From: Callipepla californica brunnescens
Taxonomy: Eukaryota > Chordata > Aves > Galliformes > Odontophoridae
NCBI GenBank assembly: GCA_023055505.1
Contig: JALIRH010000001.1
Location: 12,209,467-12,273,466 of the forward strand
DNA: 64,000 bases
Direction: 5' to 3'
Both the position numbers and the translations under genes were made by a program. The notes under the pieces were generated by a model. It did not search any database, was not told the DNA's origin, and was given only the letters and a program-made list of their open reading frames with translations. This document shows, piece by piece, positions 28,728-39,727 of the stretch; position 1 is the first letter of the stretch, and each line of letters opens with the position of its first letter.

Positions 28728-28950
28728 TCAAGGCTCACAGGTGGAAACTTCACAAAGGAGGAACCTCCAACAAGAGAACCTTCCCTAGTGGTGGTCAACC
28801 TTTCATGGAGTTTAGGAGAGGTGGAGCCAGACTCCACCCCTTCTGGTCACACAGGTGCACTGCCTTCACCTGTGCTCCCACAGCTGACTCAGTGCTCGCC
28901 TCAGGTGATCAATCAGAGGTTCAGGCCCTGATTCAACAGTTTCCATACAC
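28728..28950. repeat. Dispersed repeat, copy A (unclassified)
   Basis: Shares about 220 bp with 42430-42647, including the near-identical core GGTGGAGCCAGACTCCACCC and GGTCACACAGGTG, then CTGACTCAGTGCT, GATCAATCAG and a common end CAACAGTTTCCATACA. Family not identified; an LTR or other interspersed element is possible. The GGAGCCAGACTCC core is partly self-complementary. Confidence 0.8.
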
Positions 28951-30973
28951 ATAAACAATGTCTGCCATATCAATTCATCAACCCTCAAATTAGTATTTTG
29001 CAGAAGGATATGTCATATTTGAATATATTCAGACTTCTTTGTCAGCAATTAGGGTTTATTCTCTCCTCTAAGTAATGGTATGGGATGCCACCTTAAATGC
29101 CAGACAGATCTTTTGAGCCTAGCGCATGGAGAGAAGAGCTGAGATTCCCTTGGATTTGCTCACTCTGGTTTGTTGCCTCACTCAGCCCTTCCTGAGCAGC
29201 TCCACCCAAGCACTGCTCCCCCATCTGTAAAAGGTCAGATCATCCTCACAGTCAGTTCCTGGAACCTAGGATTACTTTACACAGCCAAGCTGCGTGAATT
29301 ACAGCATGCTGTTAAAATGGCAGAAAACAGAAGAGAGTTCAACGCAATCATACTGATAAAGTTAAGAAAGAGGAAATAACTTCAGATCTAATACTCTTAG
29401 CAATATATTTAAATTTAAGGATACTTACAGTATATGATTTCCACTGAACAATTCCAGGCAAATGACTATGACATGAAATATCATGGTATTGATTTCAGTT
29501 GAAACAAATATCAAGATTTATTGAGCCAGGAGGCTAATATCGACCAAAGCTAAAATGAGTTATTTTATGGAACAATACATCACCAAAAAAAAAAAAAAAA
29601 AAGAAAGAAAAAAAAGAAAACAACAAAAAAACAACCTCAAAACCAAATCAATCAATATATGTACTATAACAGCCTTTCTAGCAGCTTGCCTAAAATTTCC
29701 TCTTCAGTGGAAGTCACTAAAACTGGAAACAGAAGTCAGAGTAAAGTTTAAATCGTTCACCACAATATTCTAAAAATAGGAAATCATGTAAAATCAATAG
29801 AATGTAAATGGTTTATGATTCCTTTTTAAAGTTATCCACTGCACTTCCACTGAAGTATTAAAATTAACATTCAAAGATAACAGAGAGCATATGATGTTAC
29901 AGTGCATTCAGTTTGCCAGCTGCACAATTGCTTTTTTCTATGGCCAAACTAACCAGCTATCATTAAGGCTGTGTACAATCTTAACAGCTCCAAAGACTAG
30001 CTGAAACAACAGAATTTTCCACATAACTGCAGAATGAATTTTAAACTGGCTGGTCAGATTTCTAGTGTATAACTGCACATGTTTTTCAGAGCCTGCAACT
30101 TTCTGAGCTTTGCATAACCATTAGTAAAGGTGAAGAACCAAGAAAAGGAGGAAAGGACTGTTACAGGAGAGTCACCATTTCCAAATGAATCAGGCATATA
30201 AAGCAAAGGGCAGAAACACTGATAGTTTCAAGATGTAAGTACTTCTTTTAATTCTTTCTTCTATAGTTTATTTCTTAGATGTAATGTGAGAAAAGTATGG
30301 AATTCAAGGAAAATTTGGACAGCTGACAGCAATTACAGAACACTATTTTTGGAAGGCAGAAATGCATTTCAGTGCCACTAATTTCTGAAATTGATTTTTT
30401 CTTTGTGAAAAACTCTAGAAAATATAAGCAGGCCATCACAGAGCCCTCTCAGCCTTTGCTGTGGCCCCAGAGATGAGAGTTTCTTAGCCTGGAAGGACAG
30501 AGGGGAAGAAAGAAGACTCTGGAAGATATTTGGAAGGTTATTCTCTAGCATTTGCCATTTTGGGAGGACCTAAGGATATATGAAGGGTACCTGAAGCAAG
30601 ATGACTCATCCTACTCACCTCTGACCGAGCAAAACAGCTCTGCTCTAGGCTGACAGAAGGAAATTAAACCCCCAGCAGAAAGCCTAGACTTTCTTAATAC
30701 TCCTTTTGATCCTAATGTATTCTTCTCTGTGAGGCTGTGTGACATCCCCCTAAGGCTATGTCAAAGGCAGAACCTATCCCAGAGGCTATATATTCTCAGA
30801 TTTCAGGAAGAAGCAAGACATTAAGCATACCTTCTTCAGCCTAAGTGACAAAAAAAACCCCACAGGTGTGTCATTCGTAGATGGCCCAGACAACCTGATA
30901 TCTTTATGATCAGTGGTTATCCAATCTCATTTGAACTGCCTGTGTTGTTAAGAAGTTATCACAGGTGCTGAAG
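28951..30973. other. No gene recognised; presumed CPED1 intron
   Basis: Contains an A-rich tract (A18 at 29585-29602 followed by AAAG/AAAC units). Otherwise unremarkable AT-rich sequence with no exon or repeat family I recognise. Confidence 0.5.
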
Positions 30974-31362
30974 ATAGAATCATAGAATCACCAAGGTTGG
31001 AAAAGACCTCCAAGATCATTTAGTCTAACTGTCCAACTATCATCAATATTTCCCACTAAACCACGTCCCTCAGTACATCATCTAAACGTTTCTTGAACAC
31101 CTCCAGGGACAGCGACTCCACCACCTCCCTGGGCTGACTACTCTCTCAGGGAAGAAGTATTTCCTAAAATGCAACCTGAACCTCCTCTGGTACAAACTGA
31201 GGCCATTTCTGCTTGTCCTATTGCTAGTTATATGGATCGCTAGCCCCCACCTCACCACAACCTCCCTTCAGGTAGTTGTAGAGAGCTATAAGGTCATGGG
31301 CCTCCTCTTCTCCAGACTAAATAATCCCAGTTCCTTCATTGCCCTTCCCTGGACAAAACTAT
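30974..31362 (-). mobile_element. CR1 LINE fragment, third variant
   Basis: Plus strand starts ATAGAATCATAGAATCACCA, GGTTGGAAAAGACCTCCAAG, then ACCACGTCCCTCAGTACATC, CACCTCCAGGGACAGCGACT and ends near TCCTTCATTGCCCTTCCCTG. This is the reverse complement of the CR1 type with the AGGTCTTTTCCAACC tail. Confidence 0.93.
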
Positions 31363-33044
31363 TATTCAGTGAAAAATTAGGGGTTTGAATAGTCTGTATT
31401 TTTCTACAGAAAGCATCTGTGTACATTTTTCACGTGAAAGCCATAAACTAGTGTTTTTGCTGCAAAAACAAATAAAAAATATGCTTTTTCTTTTTAGTCA
31501 ACTACCCTCCAGTTACCAAACCTCAAAATATCTCTCATGGCCTGAGAGAAACAAAAATTTTCCAATGAAGAAAAATATTCCCCTAGCATTTCTCTCTGGC
31601 AGTGAGGAACTAAAAACGGTGCTGCAGCCCAGGTGTGTGGCATCTCCACAGCAGATCAGTGTGTAGAGCTTTCACACTGGGTTTCAAACAGGAGTTGAAT
31701 TGGTCCCAAAACTCATAATGGGACAGTGCAAAAAAGTTAGGAATGTTTTGTGGCAATTTTTTTTTCCCATAAATGACTTCTGCTAGACTCTTGGCTCACT
31801 GCCATTCTAAACAAAAATTCCCTTCAAAATTAGATTGAACATTCAAAGACAGATGGCTAAGACAGACCACACTGAAACTGCACTAAAATAAAAGCACAAG
31901 ACAAGAGCTGCTACATAATATCAAGTAAAAAGGAATGACATTTAATAGATTTTTCACAACATTCACGATCCTTGATTCTCAGTCCATTATCTTTATCTTT
32001 TTAATAGGGGCTCCAAGGAGTACATTTTAAATAAAGTACTCCTATTAGGAAAAAGTTATGAGAAAACATAGCTTAAAATACCCTTCTCCAAAACACGGTC
32101 TATAAATCTCTCCCATCCAGAACAGTAAAACCCATCATTTGCTGGCAAAGAAAAATAACTTCAAGGCAAACTTGTTTAGTTCTAAAAAAAGATCATTGTT
32201 TTGGTATGCAGACATGTTCTTTTACTTACTTTTGCTTTTAAAATGTAACTGTAAAGCTAGGCACTTATGTAACAACTGGAAAAATTAAAGGCAGGCTTCT
32301 GTTGTCATAAAATGGAATTAGTGAAATCTTACTCTCTACTGTAGTCTGAAAACACTGCCTTTATTTTAGTTCATCTAACTTCTTCTGGAAGCTGCAAGAC
32401 GTTTTCGGAAAAGAATGAAAATCGTGTTTGCTTTTATGTTTTCTGCAGCGGTGGTGTTTAGAGGGTAAAAACATATACTGCAGAACCTGAACGTGAGCTG
32501 ATCACTGCAGCAAAATCTAGTGCAGTGATTTTTTCCAAGGCCTAACTGAACTTGGCATGCCCACTTCTTTGGCCATTTCAAACCAGAGTATTTCACACAG
32601 ATGGTGAAATACACATGCTCTCCAGAGATACTGCCTTGCCTCTGCAGCCCATGTGACACTAGAAAAGACTCTAGGCACACTGTGTCTTGTCACTCTAAGA
32701 TGGAAAGTACACAAGGCAAAGAGTAGATGAAAGGTGACTGTGAAAAGCGACTACAATAAGAGAGAAAGGCGCAGACAATCTATTAGTACCCAATGCAGCC
32801 TGCCAAGAAAAGTGTATGTATCTCATTTTCAAGAAAGCTTCTTGGAGACAGCTGAAATTTATGGTGGAATCTTGAGCAGCCTCAAACACGCTGAATAATT
32901 ATGCTTTTCATCTATTAAACTATTCAGATCGGTTAAAGCACAAAGAAAAACTGAGCTCTCTGGTAGCCCCAGGAATTTATTGCACATCTGAATGATACAA
33001 ATGGCACTTTCTTTAGCGTGAGAAAAAAACAACTACATTATTTT
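31363..33044. other. No gene recognised; presumed CPED1 intron
   Basis: AT-rich. A 101-codon minus-strand frame at 32375-32680 was compared with the CPED1 segments I know and does not match; no donor or acceptor pair frames it. Confidence 0.5.
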
Positions 33045-33100
33045 AGTGGTTGGACTCCATGATCCTTATTGGTCCCTTCCAATTTGGATTACTCTGTGAC
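33045..33100 (+). mobile_element. CR1 3'-tail fragment
   Basis: AGTGGTTGGACTCCATGATC followed by GGTCCCTTCCAATTTGGATT and ACTCTGTGAC: the last 55 bp or so of a CR1 element. Confidence 0.8.
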
Positions 33101-33294
33101 TATTTTACTACTTTTTATTCTGTTTTATTGCTAACAGAATGGTGGCCTGTGTGTGTTTTTCAAAGCCTTCCAGTTCCAAAATTTACTTCCAGATTACCAA
33201 ATTGAGATCAGAGTTTGAGTTCATACCTCTAAGATGTCCAAGATCACTTAACCACAGTCAGCATATATAACTTGTGTCCAAAGCTCTTCTATCA

Positions 33295-33390
33295 GATCTG
33301 GAGGTTGGTGGCCCTGCCTGTGGCAGGAGGGTTGGAACTTGATGATCCTTGGAGTTCCTTCCAACCCAAACCATTCTATGATTCTATGAT
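33295..33390 (+). mobile_element. CR1 3'-tail fragment
   Basis: Typical CR1 3' end: TTGGTGGCCCTGCCTGTGGC, GGAGGGTTGGAACTTGATGA, TTCCTTCCAACCCAAACC and ATTCTATGATTCTATGAT. Complete 3' tail, very short 5' truncation product. Confidence 0.93.
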
Positions 33391-33982
33391 CAGTCACAGT
33401 AAACCTCTTCATCATAGAGCTATAGTTCTTTGTGTTAGACATGAAGCTTCTTCATCGCCTTTTAACAATGGATTAAATTTCTACAGGAACCGAGAAACAG
33501 CAGTAATTTCCTTCAGCTTCTATTACAAGTGCAGAATGAACTTGTGCATCATGTTCTTTAACAAGCTTAGTGCATACATCACAAAACTATAAAAACATTT
33601 CCTTAGGAAAAATCATACCTTCATGCACGCAACTTTTCTTTATGAAAAAAAATGGGAAAGACGGGAATTGCAGACATTTTTTTATGTCATAAAATCCTCT
33701 AGTGAAACACACTGTTATTGATGGAGTCAGTTTGAGAACTCATCCTGAACTGAAATGATCTAACCTGGTTCCCAAAACTACGATGAATCACTGTTGCATT
33801 TTTTATAGAAGTTTCTAATGAAATAATCATCAAATTGTGAAAAATTAGCTGCATAGCTGTGAAGGGTTAGAATTTAGTTTTCCATACACCGAGAGCATAT
33901 AAGCTTTACCGCTGTGGAAAAATGCTGGAACAGCAGCTAACATTTAGCAATGTACTCATTAACTAAGTCAAATTATTCTTAC

Positions 33983-34169
33983 CGTGATAAGGGACCTCAT
34001 GTTTCAGATCTTCCACCAGTCTCCTGTTTTCAAGGACTGTGACTGCATATCCATGCTTTGGCAGGATTCGCTGACAGAGCTGACGCTCAGTTTTACTGTG
34101 GGCAGGAGGTGCATACAGAATTGCTCTTCTCGTATGGCTCCCAAAATACTGGAGAACAGTGTCTTCGAC
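33983..34169 (-). CDS. CPED1: CPED1 second coding exon
   Basis: 187 nt: 62 codons plus the first base of a split glycine codon. Acceptor TTCATTTGCTGTAG, donor CACG|GTAAGAAT. It continues the frame of the 45231-45482 exon exactly (phase 0 in). The peptide starts VEDTVLQYFGSHTRRAILYA and includes the HSKTE, QRILPKHGYAVTV and ENRRLVEDL segments. These line up with the mammalian CPED1 region reading FGSH.RRAILY.PP...KTE.QL...IL..HGY.V. The reverse-complement open frame on the plus strand is a shadow. Codons 85-146 of the protein are covered. The intron before it is 11.06 kb. Confidence 0.92.
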
Positions 34170-34769
34170 CTACAGCAAATGAAGCAAAGATGGTGGTTGT
34201 AAGAGAGGATATTTCAGGAGAATAGCACGTAGTTGTTATTTTTCTCAAAAATTTAGTGGCAAATTACAGTAACATTTTGGGAAGTATTTCTGGTATAACA
34301 GATTTTTGCCTTACATAAAGAATAAAAGAGGATGCTCCATGTGGGGGAAACAGGTCACTGTTATCCACAATAGTCTAGGTATTCTTTTGCAGTAAAATCA
34401 CCATTAACAGACAAGATTTTCTTTTGTGAAAAATATTTTTCTTTAGGACTGAAACACATCAACATTTAAGGGATTTAATTCAGGATGTTGTTAGCTCGTA
34501 GAAAGTTCATTAATTTTAACCAAGAAGTAGTCAAAAGTATCTGTTCCAAAAACAAATTATTCCATGAATTCTAATTTTAGTAAGCTTCTTCCTATTCTGG
34601 ACATAAAAAGTATTACACAAACAAGGCAGCATCATTTTTGCACAGAAGACCACACTGAAAAAAGAGACAGATGTTTTAACATAAACAAAAGCCATTCAAG
34701 ATGTGTCCAGTTGTTTATGTGCCTGTGATCTAGTGTTAAAGTCACTCAGCAGTATGTTCACCAGCAAGC

Positions 34770-34975
34770 AGGCATGTCCAACTGGCATCCCATAGGCTGC
34801 TTGCAGCCCGGCCCAGCTGGCACTGCAGCTGCTTTGTGCCCTATGTCATCGTGGCAGCATCTCTGCCCCTTGGGCCAGGAATACAACTGTCACTCAGCAC
34901 CAACGGAAGATCAGCGTGCTGCTAATCCCTCCTGCGCTGAAACCAGGGCACAGGGTGCAGTGCAGCGCTAATTGA
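34770..34975. mobile_element. Possible hAT-like transposon end fragment
   Basis: GC-richer than its surroundings. It begins GGCATGTCCAACTGGCATCC followed by a small palindrome around GGCTGCTTGCAGCC and ACTGCAGCTGC. This layout (a 'gtccaactggc...gggccgc...gcagccc' opening) resembles the ends of Charlie-like hAT elements as I remember them. The 65-codon frame here has no domain. Low certainty. Confidence 0.3.
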
Positions 34976-35010
34976 AGTTGTGGCAAATAAGTTTATGGTT
35001 TTTGATACAT

Positions 35011-35296
35011 TGACAGTGACAGGATGAGGGGGTGGGGGTGGTTTAGAACTATAGGAGGGAAGATTTAGGTTTGATTTCAGAGAGAGGTTTTTCACTGAGG
35101 TATTGGTAAGACAGAGGGACAGGTTACCTAGTTGTGGATGCCCCCTGCCTGGAGGTGTTTAAGGCCAGGTTGGATAGGGACCTGGGCAACCTGATCTAGT
35201 ACTTGATCTAGTGTTTGGCAACTCTGTCTGTGGCAGGGGGGTTGGAATTTTAAGATCCTTGAGATCCCTTCCAACCCAAGCCATTCTATGATTCTA
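35011..35296 (+). mobile_element. CR1 LINE fragment, 3' end
   Basis: Forward CR1: GACAGTGACAGGATGAGGGG, GAGAGAGGTTTTTCACTGAG, CTGCCTGGAGGTGTTTAAGG, GGTTGGATAGGGACCTGGGC, then a short duplicated GATCTAGTACTTGATCTAGT, and the tail CCAACCCAAGCCATTCTATG. The GATCTAGT duplication (about 35192-35212) is a local break from the usual element. Confidence 0.93.
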
Positions 35297-35525
35297 CAAA
35301 GAGTAAAATTTCATCAGAAATCTCTGATGAACACCTTAAGCATTCACTAAAAACTTCAACTACTGACATCAAACCAGCCAGATGCTGCAAGTTTCACAAA
35401 AACAGGGTCACATATCCCACTAGTTTTATGGTTTTGTTGCTCTCTCTTTTGTATGTTTTCATAAAAGCATTAAAAATAAAATATGTGCTGTTATTTATAC
35501 ACATTAACTACATAATATATTTTAT

Positions 35526-36066
35526 GAGGGCAGTTTGGAAAGTAATGCCCCTGTTTTACAATGTTGGCTCACAACTTCAGAGGGAGATCTTGGTGGTATG
35601 GCAGTAGAAGTTGAACCTCCCCATGACTATATTTTGTTGCTATGTAATAGCAGCAGAGGGGCAGACTGACAAAATGGTGTCTGAAATGGAAAACTATATG
35701 AAGCAAAGGTGTACCACTGAATTCTTCCATGTGGAAAAAACAGTACCCACTGACACTCATCAATGCTGGCTGAACCTTTATGAAGACCAAACAGTGAACG
35801 TGAGCGGAGTGAGGGATGGGTACTTCATTTCAGCAGTGACAACAGCAACAGTGGGTCACCTCTGCTGGTGATGATTTTTATGAGTGTAGCATGCAGGCTC
35901 TTGTTCATCACTGGTGAAAATACAAAACAAATGGTGGTGACAACACTGAAAAAGAGCATTTTGTGACTGAGAATTTGCTGTATTAAATATCATTATTGTG
36001 GTCTCTACATCAATTATAGTTTTCATGGAAATAACTAGAAGGCAATATTTTTAGAACAAACTTTGT
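35526..36066 (+). mobile_element. Mariner-like (Galluhop-type) DNA transposon, internally deleted
   Basis: About 540 bp versus roughly 1.2-1.3 kb for a full mariner. Left end TGAGGGCAGTTTGGAAAGTA after a TA; right end GGCAATATTTTTAGAACAAA is a degenerate inverted match to it (GTTTG...ATTGCC against GTTTGGAAAGTAATGCC). The middle carries the N-terminal DNA-binding part of a mariner transposase fused directly to the extreme C terminus. It sits in the CPED1 intron, on the strand opposite to the gene. Confidence 0.8.
35674..35986 (+). pseudogene. Mariner transposase remnant (N- and C-termini only)
   Basis: Three reading frames are needed. The N-terminal helix-turn-helix part reads MVSEMENYMKQRC and HVEKTVPTDTHQC, DQTVNVSGVR. 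A frame shift follows, then WVLHFSSDNSNSGSPL. After another shift the C-terminal tail reads AGDDFYECSMQALVHHW, an in-frame stop, then KYKTNGGDNTEKEHFVTENL and LY with a terminal TAA. The whole catalytic DD(34)D core, about 250 residues, is missing. The gene is dead; at most the element could have been moved by another copy's enzyme. Confidence 0.75.
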
Positions 36067-36478
36067 GGATTTAGCCCAAGGCAATTCCTCTTTACGTAAT
36101 GCCCAGGCCCAGGCAAGATGAAAGGCTGAACCCCCACGAACTACAGGATGCAGTTTTAAGTTACACCTGGCTGCAGTTAAAGCTTCTCCATGGCAGAGAG
36201 TGTTACAAACTATTTTAGAGACCTGAGCCTCTAATGCTACATCTGTTTATGTTCCAGAGCTGACATCCGCTGTGAAAAGGATTGGCAAATGGATTTGAGG
36301 ACGCTGAAACATAACTAGATACACTGCTGTCAGTCTTGTACATATAATTGCTAAATGTGCACTCCCAAACTACTTCAGTCATTGAGATATCCAAATAAAC
36401 GACGATCACATGCTAGTCGGAAGAAGCACAAATAGCACACGCTGAAGTCACAGGAATTATGTTATGTAACCCTGTTAA

Positions 36479-37680
36479 ATGCCCTCTCCTGTCCTTGCAG
36501 TATTTTTAAAACGTGTTAGTCCTGCAGTTAGCATGCTGCAGCTTCCCCACCACGACATGCTCCACTTCTTTCTCTTGCACTCCTGCCTTCACCCATTATT
36601 CCTTTCCTTTTCTCTCTTTTCTGCCCCTCGGGTAACTCCAGAAGCTGCTGGCAGCCGCTTCCCTCCACTTCCTCCTCCCTCCCTCCCTGTTCCTAAACTC
36701 GGCCCTTGTCCCTGCCCCTCCCCCGCACCCTCTCCCTCTGCCTTGTCTGCAGCATTGCTGCTGCGTAACATCACAGGCCGTGTGACCAGATGTTTCCCAC
36801 TTTCCATTTCACTGGCAACACGGAAGAAAATCAGTGAAGAGAGATATCTCCAGCTTTATTTTGCAAGTCACTTTTCCATCCCACGTGCGCTGCAATGGAC
36901 AGTACTGCAGGGTGAACCGAGGACACACAAGGAGCACTGTGGGGCTGCAATTCGGGACACATTTGTGTCTGGCTTGTGTTTGCAGCTTGCTGCACTGACA
37001 CCCCTCCCCATGCAGCCGAGTCTGTTTGCTTTCTGGAATGAGTCCCATCTCAGGCTTTATTGTACTCTATGTGCACCTCCCTTCATGCTCTCTTAGTACA
37101 TTTTTTTTCATGCAGCTAATAAAAGCTGCTATGAAAACATATTTGCTTAATACAAATGGTAATAGCATTTGTCATGAGCATCCCACAACAATTTTGTTCT
37201 CCCCTGCCAGCGACAGTCCCAGCATGTCCACCGCCTTGCAGCCCACACCTGCGGTGCCAGGCTCCAGTGCCATGTGATGCTCTCTGTGTGAGCAGCTTCT
37301 CTCCTTCCCATAAATACATTTCCTCTTGTTTGGCACATGCAAATCCTTCCTTAGCATTCCTCTCCAGTGCTTAAGTCCCACCCTCCACAAATGATGTCTG
37401 GAGGCCCTGTGAGCCCTGCGGATGAAGGCCTTGGTCCATGGCAGCCTCGCTGTGTCACTCTCACTTGTCCCATGGCAAGGGACAGGCCAGTCAGCACCTC
37501 AAGCTGTGGGTGTCAGCATGAAGGCCTGGCTGGGGACAGTCCCTCCTGTGCCTTGGATGTTGACCAAGAGGTTCACCACTTCTATCTGCTGGCTTTCCGA
37601 AGGAGATGACAGGATCTTTGGGACACTGAGACAACTTGGGGCCGTAAAGTTAAAATCATCACCTGATGTCTAACCCACCA
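36479..37680. other. GC-rich patch in the CPED1 intron; no gene confirmed
   Basis: About 1.2 kb of noticeably higher GC, with C-runs at 36650-36740 (TCCTCCCTCCCTCCC; CCTGCCCCTCCCCCGC), a few CpGs and overlapping open frames on both strands, the longest a 205-codon plus-strand frame at 36479-37096. That frame is proline/serine/leucine-rich with no domain, and its composition follows the CT-rich DNA. It could be a regulatory patch; coding is unlikely. Confidence 0.35.
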
Positions 37681-39589
37681 CTGCTAAACAATATGAAGTA
37701 GCTCACTGCCTTTTACGGTGCTTGCTTGAGATCCATGCGCAGCATTGCCAAATTTATTTCCTCTGCCCTCTCTTTTCAGAGCTATTTGTGGTCCAGGTTA
37801 AAAGATTCACCACGTCCTTTCTATTTTCTTTCCAAGCTAGCACAATGTAGGGAATGCTTTCTTTGTTTTCCAGCTCCCTGTTAGAGACATAGAATTCAAA
37901 ACATTTTGGCCAACTTCATGCTTGTAGCAAATGACTCCATATTTTTTTTCCAAAGCTCTACATAAAGTATCTTACACCACTAGCCATGCTGATCTAGTTA
38001 CATTTCCAATCCTACAGCAGTAACAGTCATGTTTCTGCACTTAAGGAGTCTGCTGGTTTTTATAAGATGTTTCTCACTCATAAAAATGTGGTCTGGGCAG
38101 AGAGTTGGTATAAAATAAGCAGAGTGCAAAAGAGAAAAATAAACTATTCCCATATTTTGACATTTTATGGTCCTGATTATTTTTACAGTTATATGAATAT
38201 ATATAAAAAAATTAATGTGCATCAGGCTTACACACAAAAAAAAACCAAAACTGTTTGATAACATTTTTAAGTGCTAAATGACAACTGCCTTCATGCTCAA
38301 ACCATTTTCTTTCCTCTTCTTCAGTATGAAATTTCAAACTATTTGTTATCATTTCAGTTTACAACAGAATCTATACGCCTCTGTGAAAGGGATTGGTGAT
38401 GGACTTCTTTGCTTCATGCCTTACCAAGAGAATAATGTAGCTGTCTTCACTGAAATTAATGACGCTTTACAGCAAAGCCAATGTTTGCCACATGATATAG
38501 GAGAAGATGTATGAAAGCTTTGACATGATATACCTGCTGTTACAGCAGCTTACAAGCCATTGGCCTTAGCTAAGTCACTGACCTCATTTTAGTGCATTTG
38601 GCTGTTACACAGATGATCCACAGCCTTAGCAACTCATCTAAGGAAACATGATGGACTCTATAGTATTAAAATGAATGTTTTAATTTTGATTCCAGTTTAC
38701 AGAATGGCTTAAAAAAAAAAAACAACAAAAACAAAACAAGCAAACACAAAAGAAAGCAAAGTAAACTCCATACAGTTTATTTTTATTTTTTCTTAAAGAC
38801 AGTCTATACAAATGCAGATTCCTCTGAGGACTTAAAGTAGATCAACAGCTAAGTTTACATAATAGAACCATTCAAGAGTTACTTAACTATCCTTCTCAAA
38901 CTGAAAACAGGCATCTACTATTTGAGCTGTACTAAGTTTTGTCTACCTGCAATTTCCGCATCGCCGTGAAGTTCTCGAGGGAAGAGAAAATGTTTTGACA
39001 TGTTCCTTTAAACAAGTTTACCCACTTCTGGGTTACAAATGTATAAAGATGGAATAAGTTTTATTGGTCTCTGAATTGTCCCTGTATGTTACAGAATTTC
39101 TGGTTTTTTTTGAAAATCCAGAATTTGTTTGGTAATTGAATCCTACAATATGTAATTACTGTTGTTTTGGCCAAGAAGAAAATAGCAAAGATGTTTCACA
39201 CTGAGTGGAGAAAAGCAGTTTCTTGGCATTTTTTTCAGATTCCAAGAAGATTGTGTAATTCTATAAATATTGATGCACTGTTTCTGCCTAGCAAGGAAGC
39301 AAATATAGTCTGACTGAAACCTTGCCATATAATTTAATTGACCGTCACTTCAACTGGAGAAACAGAAGTCTTCTTCCTAAAATAAGGGTTCAACTCATGT
39401 TCACCTGAACTTCTCTCAAGAAAAAGGTCAAAAACTGTAAAACATCTCAGCTACCCAGTCACTGTGTCAGAGGCAGGCAGCCTTTCTTACAGCAAGCTGG
39501 CCAAGGCTGTCAGAGCCTTGTCCAACAGCTTCAAATGCTTTGACTGCAACTTACTTTTACTCCAGTGCTTTCTATGGGTACTGCCCTTT
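37681..39589. other. No gene recognised; CPED1 intron
   Basis: AT-rich. Includes an A-rich run with AAAC units at 38710-38760. No exon or transposon signature seen. Confidence 0.5.
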
Positions 39590-39727
39590 CTCTGGAAGCA
39601 CTCAAGGCCAGGCCGGATGGGGCTTTGAGCAGCCTGGTCTAGAGGAAGGTGTCCCTTACCTACAGTAAGGGACTGGAACTAGATGATCTTAAAGGTCCCT
39701 TTTAAACAAAACCATTCTATGATTCTG
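39590..39727 (+). mobile_element. CR1 3'-end fragment
   Basis: TCTGGAAGCACTCAAGGCCA, GGCCGGATGGGGCTTTGAGC, GGAACTAGATGATCTTAAAG and the tail ACCATTCTATGATTCTGCAA: a short forward CR1 with complete tail, of the same subfamily type as the 35.0 kb copy. Confidence 0.92.

Noticed and set aside
30606..30655. 31-nt stretch on the minus strand between TTCTGTCAG and GTGAGT, like a microexon
   Set aside because: Too short to judge, no match to CPED1, and such pairs occur by chance in 34 kb.
36479..37096. 205-codon plus-strand open frame
   Set aside because: Composition mirrors CT-rich DNA; no family resemblance; antisense to CPED1. Kept only as a composition anomaly.
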